Positions 23,190 to 37,320 are shown, counted from the first letter of the stretch. The stretch is DNA of 64,000 nt from Hymenoscyphus infarciens (GCA_001414345.1 LLCB01000098.1:1-64000), one strand, 5' to 3'. Notes: a model not told the origin generated them from the sequence alone. Program-made: numbers and translations.

Positions 23190-25950
23190 CAACTAATAGC
23201 TACCTAGGGCTTAATTACTAGGGATATTATTAAAGTTAGGAAAGTCTATAATATCGCTTCGCTAGTTAGTAGCAGGTCTATTAAAGTCTTCTCTATTCTT
23301 ACTAAGATCCCCTTAGTAATTACAACTATAAATACAACTAGTAGGAGCTTTAATCTTATTATCTCTATTCTTATCTAATAAGTTAGATAAGTTACTTAAT
23401 CCTTCTAAATTACTCTTAGTATTAGAGTTAATAAAAGCCTTATCTCTTCCCTAGTGTTAAGCTAAAGGAAACTTATATAATAGGATATTATTAAGACTGA
23501 TTACTAAATACTCGACGAATATATATAGGCTATTAAAGACTAATAATATATAAGCTTAGCTATACTTAGGTAGGACTTGGATTCTATAAGTATATAAGTT
23601 ATTAAAATATAAATAAATTAATAATATAAGAGTAAGAACTGCTTTCGTTAGTATAAGAAAGTTTATTAGTATAAGAAAAGCTCTATTAATTCTATACTTA
23701 TATTTAAGATACTCTATTCTAAGCTTCGTTACTCTAACCTTATCTAGCTTATCTAACTTAGTAAACTATATAAATAGAGATATAAAGTAGAAAATAAATA
23801 ATAACTAATAAGGCTTATAGACGTACTTAAGTATATAATAAACACTTTTAAAGGTAGTATTCTTAAAGTCTAGGATTAGATAAGTAAAGAGCCTGTTAAT
23901 ATTACTAGCTTCTAGTTTCGTATCTTATATATAATTTATTATAAATTAAATATATCTTTTAAGAGTATAACCTTTCTAATTTTTCTTATCTTTTAAAGTT
24001 TTATATATAGTAATAACTATAAGAGGGTACTTCGATTTAAGAAGGCTATATACTAATAAACTAAGCTAACTAATATTAAGACTCTTAAGAAAGATAATAT
24101 AATACTATTAATTAACTGTTTCTAAATACTTATATAGCTCCTTTTTAGAAACTATATACTTAATAACTAGTATAGCTTTATTTATAGAGGTATTAGTAGA
24201 AGGCTTCCTTGAAATAGTACTAGTACTAGGCTCTATAAATATAATAGTAGTATAAGTGGATACTAGTATAATATAGGCGTTACTTTTATAGAGATATACT
24301 TTAGATAGACGAGGATAGAATGATTTTAGTCTAGTTTAGATAGTAGGTAGATAAGCGTTAGAAATATAAGAACTATTAAATATAGACATATAGTGCTAGG
24401 TTACTAGTAGTAATATTTAATAAAGAGGGAATAGACGTAGTATTAGTAATAAAAGAGGTAGATAAGAGTTTATAGTATAGCGTTGTAAACTATCGCCTAT
24501 AGTAGCTATATATAAACCTTAGGTAGAGAGAGCCTTAAGCAGGCCTAGTCGTATTAGAGTAGCTATAGGAGGTATATCGTCTTCTAGGCTTGTTAAGAAC
24601 GATTTAGAGAACTGTAAAGTATACGAGTTACTTTGAGATTATAATAAAGCCTTTAAAGGCTAAAGGTCTTAAGATACTACGTTTTAAGAGATATTCTAGG
24701 ATAACGTCTTATGTATAAGGCCTTAGGATTATAGTTAAGATTGTGGTTAGGATTATAGTTAGGAATACTATATTTAAGAAAGCTATGCTTAAGCTTTATA
24801 AGATATTTATAAAAGACTTTATTAGATATTAAAGTATAAATAAGTAAGTAATATATATAGTTTAGGTTTTAGGTAGCTTATCTTCTATTTATATACTAAT
24901 TTAAAGATCTATAGATTAAATACGCTTTGTAGATTACTAAATATTAATTAATATATACTTTTAATAAGAGTAAAAGTAATATATATACTAGTAAGAGACT
25001 TAGGATTATTAGAGAATGCTTTAAAGACGATGTTCTTTTAATAACTACTATTAAGTTTATTAGTATAATTATATAAGCTGTCTTTCGATTTATGCTTCTT
25101 AGCTTTAGCTATAGAAGAGGTAGATTACTATAGATATTACTTTAAAAAGAGTAAGTTAAGATTAGTAGAGTCTATACTTAGTCTACTATGCTTCTTTAAT
25201 ATTAAAGATATAATAGAAGTGCTACTAAACGATAAGTATATATTAGATAATATAGCTAAAGTGTTTAAAGAAGATATAATAGATAATACTAATAATATAA
25301 TATTATTAAAAACATACTTTTAATATTTCTCCTAATATAGGTAAGTGCTTAGTTACTTTTATAGATATAGCTAATTAGGCTTATCTTTATATATTAGTAT
25401 TATATCTAAGTATATATATAAGGTTATACTATACTATAAGTTAGTACCCTAGTATATAAGATAGAAGGTTATACTAGAATTTTAGAAGTATAGAGTAGAT
25501 AAATTAAGTTAGAGTTTAATAGAACTCTAACTATATAATAGGTTATGTAGTAGAAGTCTTTATTACTATATAAGGCTATAATAAAGGTATAAGGCTCTTA
25601 ATATTATACTACTATTATATAAACGTAGATTTTAAACAAAATAACTAATATAACCTAACTTATATAGTATAATCTTATTATATAATAAGCTCTAAGTAGA
25701 TATATAAACTTTAGTACTTAGAGAAATAAGATTAATTACTATCTACTAATACTTTACGCTCTATAGAAATAACTACTAGTATAAGTTAATAGCTTTATAA
25801 ATAAAGATAAAGCTAACTAGCCTATACTTAGATTAAATATTTCTAAGTATTAATTTTCCTACTCTATTCTAATCTAATCTATAATATTTTACCTATATAA
25901 TCTATAGTATATAGAAGCCTTCCTTAATCCGACTCTACTATTATACTAAC
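23190..25950 (+). pseudogene. Decayed coding region of unknown function in G1
   Basis: Upstream of the helicase region there are long plus-strand stretches whose only stops are TAA/TAG and whose composition is protein-like. The clearest is a fully open stretch of about 76 codons from 25093 to about 25320 (CFLALAIEEVDYYRYYFKKS at its start). The frame shifts several times across the region, from introns or small indels. I do not recognise a family, and no DDE transposase pattern was evident. It could be the transposase of the element or an N-terminal extension of the helicase protein. The limits are approximate. Confidence 0.35.
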
Positions 25951-26049
25951 TTCGTTTATAGATTATACTATCTAAGACTATACCTCTTCTAAAGCTAAAG
26001 CTAAAGCTATAGTTACTACTCTAAAACGTACTTAAGTATAAGGTAACTC

Positions 26050-29000
26050 TTAGAAATAGTCTAGCTATATTCTATAAGATTACTATACTAGCTTTAAATA
26101 GAGTTAATTATATAACTAGCTATCTAGTATAAGATCGCTTAGCTACTTATAATAGTCTTTATTATATAAAGTAGCTTAGATTAAATTCTAAGAAGGCGTT
26201 AGATAAATAGATAAAGAGTCTAATGTTTATACTAATCTAGAAGCTATATTATCGCTGCTATATTAAGCTATGTCTATTATATAATAAGATAATAGATAGT
26301 AGGAGAAAGAAGGGTAAGGCGTCTAAAAAGGCCTAAGATTCTATATTAAAGGCTATTTAATAGCGGTTCATAGCTAGTAAAGCTTATAAGGTATATATCT
26401 ATACTATAAAGGACTTAAATACTAAGAGCTAGAGGGAGATTAATTAAGTAGTGTATATATTATACTTACTATATAAGAAAAATATCTACTATTAAGAGAG
26501 TGTTTTCTTTAAGACTTAATTATTATAGTTAGAGATAGATAAACGCTTATAGTATACTATTTAAAGAATAATTATTCTAATAGGTAAGGTACTTAACTAC
26601 TTAAAGGACTCTTCTAGTATATAGTTTATTAATCCACCTTTACTAGTTATTCTAAAGAAACCTTATATATAAACTATCTTAGAAGTAGCTATCGAAGTAG
26701 GTATATTATTATTAGAATCACCGTTGAAGCGTAGTAAGAGTAAGTTAAGAATAAGAGTATTAAAGCCTTCTTCTAAACTCTTATAATTACTAGTAGATAA
26801 CGTAGTTAGGGATAAGGATAAGGATAGTAATAAGAATAAGAGTAAAGATAATCCTTTTTAAGATATAGAAGAGGAATAAGATAAGGTACTATCTCTACTT
26901 AAAGAGTTATTAGCTACTAAGAACATAGATAATCTAATAGATTCTACTATATTCTATAGTTAGTATATACTTGTTCTTAAGGTTAGTAGTATATATAATA
27001 ACAAGTTTGCTTTAAAAGATCTAAGATTCTAACTACTACTAGATCTAAAAGCTACTACTAATAAGTATAATATTATATAAATAGTATAGGATTTAGTATT
27101 AGAAAACTTCTTATATAAAGTTACTATACCTCTACCTCTTATAAACGCTATTATTATTAATAAGTTTAATAATTTAAATTAACTACTTAATAATATAGAT
27201 TACTAGCTAGGCAATTATTATAATATATATAAATATTATAATCTTAACCTTTAAGCTCCTCGCTTCCCTAGTATACCTATTTTATAACTTTTATCTACTT
27301 AGTAGGTTACTACTATTTTCTAATCCTTTTATATTCTTAACTTATTTAGTAACCTAATATATAGTATACTATTATATAATACTACTAGATTAGGAAAGAC
27401 TTATACTATAATCGGCGTTATACTTAAGGTTTATAAAAGGCTCTCTTATAATAATAGTCGAATACTAATAAGAATAAAGCTATAAAATTTATAAGAATAA
27501 ATATATAATATACTTATATCTTAAGTAATAGTAGAAGTAATAATATAAGGAAATTAATTAGTAAGCTAACTCTAAGGTCTTAGTTAACTACTTACTTAAG
27601 TCTAAATATATTTATAAATAAAAACCACGTCTAATCCTTTACTCTACTAATATAATATTAATATAGATAGTAACGATTATATATATAGCTCTTAAGTTTA
27701 CTATATATATATACTATAGAGACAGACGTATAACTAATTTTAGTACCTTATTCTATATTTCTAGAATTATAGTACTTATAAAGAACTACTTAATATTTAA
27801 TACTACCTTATTAGAAAATAGCTATATAATTGTTATTACCTCTCTATAAACGTATATAATATATTATAGACTAGCAAAGTTAAAGAAAGTATAGTATATA
27901 AAAGGTTAGAATAAAGAGGACGTAGTTAAAGCCTTTAACTACTAAGATCTTAATATAAGCTTTTTCTTATATAGTAAATAGTAAAAGGTTTATATTAATA
28001 AAGCTTATCTTATTAAAAACCCTTTTATAAGTCTATCTCTATCTATTAAATAGACTAGCTATAAGACTAACTACTATATAACTATATTAGCTCTCTTTAA
28101 TTTAGTCTTAGATTAGGATAGCTATATAAAGATATTCTTAGTTAGAGATAAGCTCTAGTTAGAAGTAAATTTATTAACTTAGAGTATTAATAGAGCGACT
28201 AACCCTTTTACTCTAAATAATAATAATCTAGCTACTATCTTATACCTTATACCTTAGGTAAGTTATAAATAGCTTAATAATAAGGACGTTACTAGTATTA
28301 AGAACTAAGATCTATATCTCTACGCTATTTTCTATCTAATTATAATTTAGCGAATATATATATCTACTAACCCTAGTAAGCTAAATAAGGTTATTAGATA
28401 GTCTATTATAAATAAATATGTCTAGATTCTTAAGTATACTTTTACTAATAAAGAATAGAAGATTTATAATAATACCTCTCTTATTTATATTAAAGAACTT
28501 ATATTCCTACTTAAGAATAGATATATTAGTTAGAACTAGAAGTATTATTATATACTTATTCTCTTCTCTATATAGCTTAGCTTTAAGTTTTATAATAATA
28601 AGTTCTTTACTAATAGCCTACCTTAGTAGAAGGCTTCTACTAATCTCTTATATAATATCCTTAAAGCTAGCTATAATAGTACTATTACTACTAAGAAGTA
28701 ACTACTATATATAATACTAGATAAAGATAATATATATAGTTAGTTAGCTAGCTTATATCTTAGCACGCTTAAGATCTATATATAGCTCTATATTCTTACT
28801 AAATTAGTTATTCTTTATAAGAAGAAGATTATTATATTTATTATAATACTAGTAATATAGATACTACTACTTACTATCTATTATACTTTATATATTAGTA
28901 CTAGCTATTATTCTTTAAACTATAGCTTAGCTAAGTATAAAGAGATTATTAAGTAATTTAATAAGTATATAAATAAGTATATAGTCTTTCTTAATAGTTA

Positions 29001-29545
29001 TATTATTAGTAATATATTAATTAACTTATAAAAACATATATATTATCTTTAATAGTTTAACTTATCTCTTAATATAAGTACTAATATCTAAGAGGATAGT
29101 AGGATCTTATATATAAGCTAAACTTAAGACGTCGAGGTCTTCTATATATATGTTATAAGTACTATATATAATATAGTAATATATAATAATATTTAAAAAG
29201 TAATCTCTAGCTATATTACTAAATTAAATATTAATATTATCTAAGACTTAATCTAAAGCTCTCTTAATTCTAAATCGACTTATATTATTAATAATTACTA
29301 TATTATTAATAAACTTCTATTATCTAAAAGCAATTCCTATATACCTACTAATATATAGCCTATTAATCTAGCCTTTTTTATAAAATATATTATTCGTATA
29401 TAAGATAGTACTACTATAAAGTTTAAGGATAAAGAAGGTAAGTAAGATCCTAAGAATCTTAATTTCTATATTAAGATTAAGAAACTATTTAGTAATAGTA
29501 ATATAGATATATAGTTAATAGAAACCTTATAGTAATAGTATTATA
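26050..29545 (+). pseudogene. SNF2-type helicase-like gene of G1, RIP-decayed
   Basis: One frame runs from about 26050 to 27400 broken only by TAA/TAG. It ends in RLGKTYTIIGVILKVYK (27387 onward; GKT at 27393-27401), the Walker A loop of a SNF2 ATPase. About 600 bp on, in another frame, come NKAYLIKNPF (about 27997; DEAY/H-K-NP with Asp and Glu changed to Asn and Lys) and a degraded TATPLFN motif III. RILYISQTQDVEVFYIYV at 29101-29154 corresponds to the RIxRIGQ-x-DVEVFYIYV motif VI of the helicase C domain. The intervening frame change may be an intron. SNF2 proteins move along duplex DNA using ATP. Here the protein is part of a mobile element, which is unusual. All copies are inactive. The same gene occurs on the minus strand in G2. 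Confidence 0.75.
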
Positions 29546-29564
29546 TAAGTAGGATTTTCCTCTC

Positions 29565-29650
29565 TTCTTTTCTTTTATTATCTCTCTTCTTTTCTTTTAT
29601 TATCTCTCTTCTTTTCTTTTATTATCTCTTTTCTTTTCTTTTATTCTTTA
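29565..29650 (+). repeat. Pyrimidine-rich tandem repeat after the helicase region (G1)
   Basis: About four units of roughly 22 bp based on CTCTTCTTTTCTTTTATTAT. The reverse complement occurs in G2 at about 42250-42350. It directly follows the decayed helicase frame and may be 3' untranslated. Confidence 0.6.
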
Positions 29651-30239
29651 GCTACTAATATATAGTGTTATTTTATTTTATCTTTAGCTAGATAATATTA
29701 TAAGTAGTATACTATTTTCTTTTTATAATACTATAAATACTTCTTTTTTATTATATTAGGATTTATAAAAGAGTTTTTATTTCTTAATACTATAAAATAG
29801 AGTATTATAATAATACTTAGCTCTTAGAGGAAGGCTTCTATATATTATTATCTTTTTTTATTTATAAAAGGTTTTTATAAAAGCTAAGTTATAATTACTT
29901 TACTTACTAATAAAAGTAAATTTTTATTCTTATAGATTATAAGTAGGTTATTAATAAATAATAATACTACTTAAAAAATCTAATATATATTTTTTTAGAA
30001 TCTATACTACTAGAATATTAATTATTCTAGCTAGATAGAGCTAAGGCTTTATTACTCTTTTAATATTACTATAGTTAATATCTTAAACTTTATTATTATA
30101 CTATACGTACTAATATTATAATAATTAACTATAGTCTATAGATCTAATAATAATCGATTAGTAGTACTACGTATACCTATATAACACTAATCTCTCTCTA
30201 GAAGTAGTTAATTTATAAGGCTACTAATATTAGACGATT

Positions 30240-30420
30240 ATAATAAATCTATAAACGAATCTACTAATAATAAATCTACTAATAATAGATCTACTAATAA
30301 TAGATCTACTAATAATAGATCTATTTATAATAGATCTACTTATAATAGATCTGCTTATAATAGATCTACCTATAATAGATCTATCTATAATAGATCTACT
30401 AACGATAGATCTACTAATAT
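30240..30420 (+). repeat. 15-bp minisatellite, in-frame Asn-Arg-Ser-Thr repeats (G1)
   Basis: About 12 units of AGATCTACTAATAAT. The unit is a multiple of three and stays open as repeated NRSTN, so it probably lay inside a coding region. The G2 counterpart (41500-41650) has a different arrangement. Confidence 0.6.
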
Positions 30421-33400
30421 ATTATAAAGTAACCTTTAAGATTAGTCTTAATCTTATAAATACTACTTTCTATATACTCTCTTATAACCTTATTTATATA
30501 TAATAGATATTAATAAATATAGTAGGTTTAGAGTAGCTTTAAACATATTATAAGAGATAGAACTTATACTAGATAAGGTAGGAAAGATAAGTAATATTAT
30601 ATATTATAAACTTTATAATAAAGATCTTTCTAATAGTAAAGAAGGTTTTATCTATTTATTATAAAAATCTCTAATATATAATAATAAAAATACTAATCTA
30701 CTAAATTTACTATTAGTAGTAATAGAGGGATTATAAATAGCTTTAAGTACTTATAATAATATTAACTACTCTCTATATACTAATAATATATTAGACTCTT
30801 TTATATAAATAGATAACCTTTTAAGTAATCTTTATAATATATTAAACTATGAAACTATTCTTAAAATAGCTGTGTCTTAGAGAGATTATATTATAGATTT
30901 AATAGATTTAGAAGAAGAAGAATATAATTACTTTACTTTTAATAGATATTATACTAAGCTAAATATATAATAGAATAGTATAAAACTAAGTAGTAATAAA
31001 GAAAGCATAGAAGCCTCTAACTAACCTTATTTTATATAACTTTTAGTACTTTATACTTTATTATTATCTAATCTATTATATAATCTAAATATTAAAGTAG
31101 TATTTATAAAAATAAGTAATAAACTATTATTAATTTTTTATACTACTTTTACTCTTTAGTATAAGTAGTTCTTAATATTTTATAAAGATTATTATTAGCT
31201 AAGAGAGGTATAAATAATAATAGATAAAATAAAGCCTTTTCTAAGAATAAATATAGATAAAAAAGCTAAGTATTAACTACTAATAAAGCTAAATACTCTT
31301 AAGTATATGCTTTATATTTAAATTCCTATAATCTATATATAATATAAGCTTATTATAGTTAAGGTTAAGAAGAACCTAATACTCTTAGATAGTTAAAAAG
31401 TTAGTAAAAGAACTAAATATAAGAAGAAGATTAAAATAGAATAAAAGGTATAGTACTATTAGTATAATACTATTAACCTTTCTACTAAGATATTAAGTAC
31501 TATAGAAATAACTATAAAGATATATTTTAATATAGTAGAATATATAGACAAACCTTTTAAATTTTAATACTCTCTCTTCTAGAGTTCTTTAGTCTTAATT
31601 ATATCTAATAAATTTATATATACTCTTAATAGTTAGATTATTATCTTAGAAGATATTATTTTATTTACTTCTTATTAGTTATTTAATAGTATTAACTTTA
31701 TTACTAGATATATAATATTTATTAAGTAAGATTACTAATTAAGAACTACTATACTTAGTAAGGTTATTTTATATATCTAACTTATTACTTCTACTTTATA
31801 AATTTAATAAAAGTTTAATAGATTTAATTATTTAGCTAGTAGTAGCTTATAAAAACTTGTTCTAATCTAATAATATATATATATTACTAAGAGTATTATA
31901 GTAACTTATATATCTATAGAAATAGATTAGAAGTTTAATTCTAAAAACTAGTCTACTTATTATAAAATTAATCTTAATAATAAAGAAGGCTTTTTTATAT
32001 AATATATAATTAGCTTTATATTAGATATTATATATAAAGCTATATAGTTTACTTATCTAATATATAATAAGCTAGAAGTACTTATATTTAAGTGTAATAC
32101 TATTAAAGCTTTTATATATATATTATAGAAATATATATTCTTACTTTTAATCCTTTTTATTAATAATTTTAGAGTTTATAGGAATATATACTAGATATTA
32201 AAAGGATTTTATATTATACTAGCTTTATTATTATACTATAATTATTAGAAACTAGCTAATAAGTTTACTCTTACTCTTAGGCCTTATAGGTTTATACTTA
32301 TTAATATATGTTATAATATATAAGATAACTTAGATTACTTTACTTAAGAGGTTATAGTTATAATTTAAAAAAATAAGGTAATAGTAAAAGGCTTCTTTAT
32401 TATACTTACTAGTAATATATTTTAAATAGCTAATCTCTTAGGATTTATAAGATATAATACTATTTATAGTTATTATATATATTTTATTATAGTTAATAAA
32501 TAAAATAATTTAAACTTTACTAGCTATAATTACTACTACTTTAATACTATTTTTTTATAAGATTAAAGCTATTAAATTTAGAATAGTAAGAAGTATATAA
32601 CCTTCTTCTTATAACTTAGAATAAGAGATAAAGTACTATTAATTCTTACTATTACTTCTTATTTTAATCTAATTCTTAGCTATAGATATAATATTTCTTA
32701 TTCTAAGTAGAAGAGTATTAGATAGATCTTACTTAAAGTTTTACTTATTAATATTTTTACTTAAGATAATATAGTAGAATTTATTAAGTATATATAAGAA
32801 TTCCTTTTCTTATCTAATTAGCTATATATTTAAAGCTTATTATATCTTTTTTTATAGTTATTATTAGAAATAGAGAGAGCTCTCCTTATTCTTCTATTAA
32901 TTCTATAGTATTATAAATAGAAGACTTAGTTTAAGCTAAGTTTCTTTTAAGTAGTTTCTTATCTTATTAATAATAATAATAATAATGTTAATAAGGATCT
33001 ATATAATCTATTATCTAATTATAGTAATATACTTTATATAGTTTATACTTTCTTCTTTACTATTACTAATACTATATATAGTACTAGTTTATAACTTTAT
33101 TATTATAATCCTTATTAAATTAAATATTCTATTAAAAAAGCTTATTTTACTTATTTATTAATTATTAGTTATACTAAGTATATTAAGAGAGAGAAGAAAG
33201 TAACTATTAGACTTAGACTTAGAGATAATAAAGAAGCTATTTATACTATTATCTAATAATATATTACTAAAGTAGAAGCTTTTAATATAGACTCTAAAAA
33301 AGAGAATAAAGGTAAGGTAAAGAGTAATACTAATTTACTATCCTTTTTAAATATTTTATTAATACTATTATATTATATTAAGAAACTCTCTAATCTTACT

Positions 33401-33984
33401 TTTAATATATCTTTACTATTCCTAATAAGCCTTAGTTATCTTCTAATTACTATATATATACTATCTAATAAGGTTAAGGATAATAGTTTTATACTTTAAA
33501 GTAATATTAAATTAAATAATAGTAAAAGCCTTTCTTAATCTCTATCTCTATTACTCTTACTTTAATATAGTTATTCTATTATACTACTATTACTAGATAA
33601 GAAGAAGAAAAAGAAGCTAGGATTAAGTAAATAGGATAAGTATTAGAGGCTTTTTAACTTCTATATTAGTATTTACCTTACTTAAAATACTAATAAATAT
33701 AGTTATATTATAAATGTTAATATTCTTATAAATAAGCTTAAATATATATAGGTATCTCTTTCTTATATAACATATTCCTAATATATTATAAATAGTAGAA
33801 GAAATAAGTAAATATAGTATCTCTTTTAAATCTTATAATATATCTCTTTATAAAAGATAATATAAGATAGTTAATATAAGTAGGAATTAGAGAGTTATAG
33901 TTAAAAGACTTCTTTAAACTTAAATAAGATATTATAAATATAAAAGCTATATACTCTTAACTTATTAATATCTTTATCTCTCTC

Positions 33985-34965
33985 TTTAAAAGAACTAATC
34001 TTAAAGTAGAAGATATAAGTAGTATAAAAATATAAAGGGATAGTCGATATATAATAGTAAGAGTAGATAAGAAGAGCTATGCTATTAAAAGTATTATTAT
34101 AGATATATATAGTATTATTAAATCTAGTAACCTATTCTTAATAGAAGACGATACTAAGTTTAGAACATAATTAATAGAAGCTTTTATTAGAGAGTATAAT
34201 CTAAGCTATATATCTTTTATAGTTAATAACTATATTTACTAGTACTAATAACTCTCTTTTATATTTAATACTTATTACTAGATATTTAATATTAGTAACT
34301 TTGTTATTTTAAATAATATTATATACTATATATACTAAGTTATTATTATAATATTTAATAAAAAAAGATATGTATTTCTTTTACTTAATACTTTAAATAT
34401 AGTAAGTATATTAGATCTAGTACTAAGGATAAATATATATATAATAATAAATTTAGTAGTAGTAAGGGGTCTTATAACTATAATAAAGTATAAGGAATAC
34501 TTAATTCTAGTATTAAAAGATAGACCTTAGACTAAATAATAGCTTAAATAACCTTAATACTAGAGATAAAAATTCTTCTTAGAGTATTACTAGAATATAG
34601 ACTTTATATAATTCTACTCTTATTAAAACCTTTCTTAATTCTTCTCTTATTAAAACCTTTCTTTAATACTTCTATATAATCTTTAATCCTTCTCTTATTA
34701 AAACCTTCTTCTAATACTTTTATATAATTCTTAATCCTCTTCTTATTAAAACCTTTCTCTAATACTTCTATATAATTCTTAATCCTCTTTTTATTAAAAC
34801 CTTTCTTAATTACACTCTTATTAAAACCTTCTTTAATCCTCCTCTTATTAAAACCTTCTTCTAATACTTCTATATAATTCTTAATCCTTCTCTTATTAAA
34901 ACCTTCTTCTAATACTTTTATATAATCCTTAATCCTCTTATTAAAACTTTTATTAGATACTTCCT
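33985..34965 (+). pseudogene. Decayed reading frame with C-terminal 16-residue repeats (G1)
   Basis: A plus-strand frame can be followed from about 33985 (RDSRYIIVRVDKKSYAIKS near 34038-34095, then EDDTKF-x-T-x-LIEAFIREYNL at 34144-34203) to about 34610 with only TAA/TAG stops. It runs into a tandem array of 48-bp units (34613-34965), 16 codons each. Open-looking stretches of similar character occur further upstream, back to the NRSTN repeats at 30240, so this may be the 3' end of a gene of about 4.5 kb. I do not recognise the family. The minus-strand equivalent in G2 lies at about 36985-37960. Confidence 0.4.
34613..34965 (+). repeat. 48-bp tandem repeat array (G1)
   Basis: Roughly seven full or shortened units built on CTTCTCTTATTAAAACCTTC and TAATACTTCTATATAATTC. 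The 48-bp period keeps the reading frame. The inverse copy is at 36985-37320 in G2. Confidence 0.65.
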
Positions 34966-35825
34966 TATATTCTTCTTTATATTACTTAAAGTATTAGATA
35001 TTACTATTATATTTTCTTCTATAGCTTAATAAATAAATATATAATAGTATTATAATAGATTCCTAACTACTAGCTTAGTATAATAGATAAGAGTTCTATA
35101 AAAGGTTTCTTATTAAATAACCTAAGCTAGAGAATAATATAATAGCCTTAGTATAGTATATAAGAATATATATTTAATATTTATAAGTAGGTTTATTATA
35201 GTATACTAGGGATTAAGAGTTTAGCTAGTATAGAGTTAAAGTATAAAGTAGTATATAGATAAGGTAATATAAGTGAATTTAACTACTAGCTAGTATCTAA
35301 TAAATAGTAAATAAATTAAATTACTTCGACTTTAATTTAAGTATAACTTAAAAGTAATTTAACTATAACTCTAATCTATTAATAATAGTTAATATAATAT
35401 TAATACTATACTAGTACTAACCTAATAAAGGGTTAAAACCTATTTAATAAAAGTTTAGAATCTATCTAATAAAGGTTCTAAAAGGTTTAGAACTATTTAT
35501 ATAAAGTTAACTATAGATTAGATCTATTTAAAGTATTATAGATAAAGAAACTATTTTAGCTCTAGTTCTAAACTAATTTAGCTTTAGCTCTAAACTAGTT
35601 CTAAACTAGTTTTAAACTAGTTCTAAACTAGCTCTAAACTAGTTCTAAACTAGTTCTAAACTAGTTCTAAGCTACTTAGAATATAATCTAATCCTAGGTT
35701 AACTTTAATTTAAATTAGAGTTAAACTAGAGTTAAACTAGAGTTAAACTAGAGTTAAACTAGAGTTAAACTAGAGTCGAACTAGAGTTAAACTAGAGTTG
35801 AGTAAATAGCGGTTCAGTAGTATAG

Positions 35826-36122
35826 TATATATAACTAGGTATATAACTGCTAAGACCTAGTATATAGACTACCTCTACTTTTAAATTTAATAACTTCGAC
35901 TTTAATCCTTTAACTTAAATATCTTTAACTTTAATACTTTACTTTAATAATAATAATAATAATAATAACTCTCTATTACTATTATATTATATTTATTACT
36001 TAGTATTAGACTACTTATTAGTATTATAATCTATATTATATTTATTATATTTACTACTCTAGTTAATTCTACGTTATTAAATAATAATAATATATCTCTT
36101 CTTTTTAGATAATTTAAGTATA
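35826..36122 (+). other. Spacer between G1 and G2: middle piece of host element E9
   Basis: This 297-bp segment corresponds to the part of the core from GTATAACTAGCTACGTAACC to CGACGATTTAGGCACA in E3/E8, with RIP transitions. It is missing from the outer flanks of G1 and G2. It shows that G1 and G2 are two independent insertions into one element. Confidence 0.85.
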
Positions 36123-36984
36123 CTATACTACTAAACCGCTATTTACTTAACTCTAGTTCGACTCTGGTTTAACTCTAGTTTAACTCTAATTCGGCTCTAA
36201 TTTAAATTAAGGTTAACCTAGGATTAGATTATGTTCTAAGTAGCTTAGAACTAGTTTAAAACCAGTTTAGAACCAGTTTAGAACTAGTTTAGAACTAGTT
36301 TAGAACCAGTTTAGAACCAGTTTAGAACTAGTTTAGAACTAGTTTAGAACCAGTTTAGAGCTAGTTTAGAACTAGTTTAGAACTAGTTTAGAGCTAGAGC
36401 TAAATTAGTTTAGAACTAGAGCTAAAATAGTTTCTTTATCTATAATACCTTAAATAGATCTAATTTATAGTTAACTTTATATAAATAGTTCTAAACCTTT
36501 TAGAACCTTTATTAAGTAAGTTCTAAACTTTTATTAAGTAGGTTTTAACCCTTTATTAGATTAGTACTAGTATAGTATTAATATTATATTAACTATTATA
36601 AATAGATTAGAGTTATAGTTAAATTACTTTTAAACTATACTTAAATTAAAGTTAAAGTAATTTAATTTATTTACTATTTATTAGATATTAGCTAGTAGCT
36701 AAATTTACTTATATTACCTTATCTACGTACTACTTTATATCTTAACCCTATACTAGCTAAACTTCTAATCTCTAGTATATTATAATAAACCTATCTATAA
36801 ATATTAAATATATATTTCTATATACTATACTAAGACTATTATATTATTCCCTAGCTTAGGTTACTTAATAGGAAACCTTTTATAGAACTCTCGTCTATTA
36901 TACTAAGCTAGTAGTTAGGAATCTATTATAACACTATTATATATTTATTTATTAAGCTATAAAAGAAAATGTAATAGTAGTATC

Positions 36985-37320
36985 TAATACTTTAAGTAAT
37001 ATAAGAAAGGATATAAGAAAGTATCTAATAAAAGTTTTAATAAGAGAATTAAGGATTATATAGAAGTATTAGAAGAAGGTTTTAATAATAGGATCGAGGA
37101 TTATATAGAAGTATTAGAGTAAGGTTTTAATAAGAGGAGGATTAAGAATTATATAGAAGTATTAGAGAAAGGTTTTAATAAAAAGAGGATTAAGGATTAT
37201 ATAAAAGTATTAGAAGAAGGTTTTAATAAGAAGAGGATTAAGAATTATATAGAAGTATTAAAGAAAGGTTTTAATAAGAGAAGGATTAAGAAAGGTTTTA
37301 ATAAGAGTAGAATTATATAA
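36985..37320 (-). repeat. 48-bp tandem repeat array (G2)
   Basis: Inverse counterpart of 34613-34965, with units such as AGAAGTATTAGAGAAAGGTT. The number and order of full and shortened units differ from G1. It is the 3' end of the decayed reading frame of unknown function on the minus strand. Confidence 0.6.

Larger units (their letters stand above)
22231..35825 (+). mobile_element. G1: 13.6-kb type I TGCC element with coding regions, RIP-decayed
   Basis: Starts CGTATATGCCTACTCGC after TA (22229-22230) and ends GCGGTTCAGTAGTATAG at 35825 before TA. The ends and several hundred bases of subterminal repeats (22240-22790 and about 35440-35825) match those of short type I elements. The interior has no microsatellite core but carries decayed coding regions on the plus strand, including a SNF2-like helicase. 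It is inserted in E9. The other copy, G2, has almost the same length (13595 against 13589 bp). It is the candidate autonomous form of the family, although I could not identify a transposase. Confidence 0.85.

Noticed and set aside
28418..28714. 98-codon hydrophobic frame resembling a membrane protein
   Set aside because: It overlaps the decayed SNF2-like frame in another phase. AT-rich RIPped DNA gives Ile/Leu-rich frames by chance.
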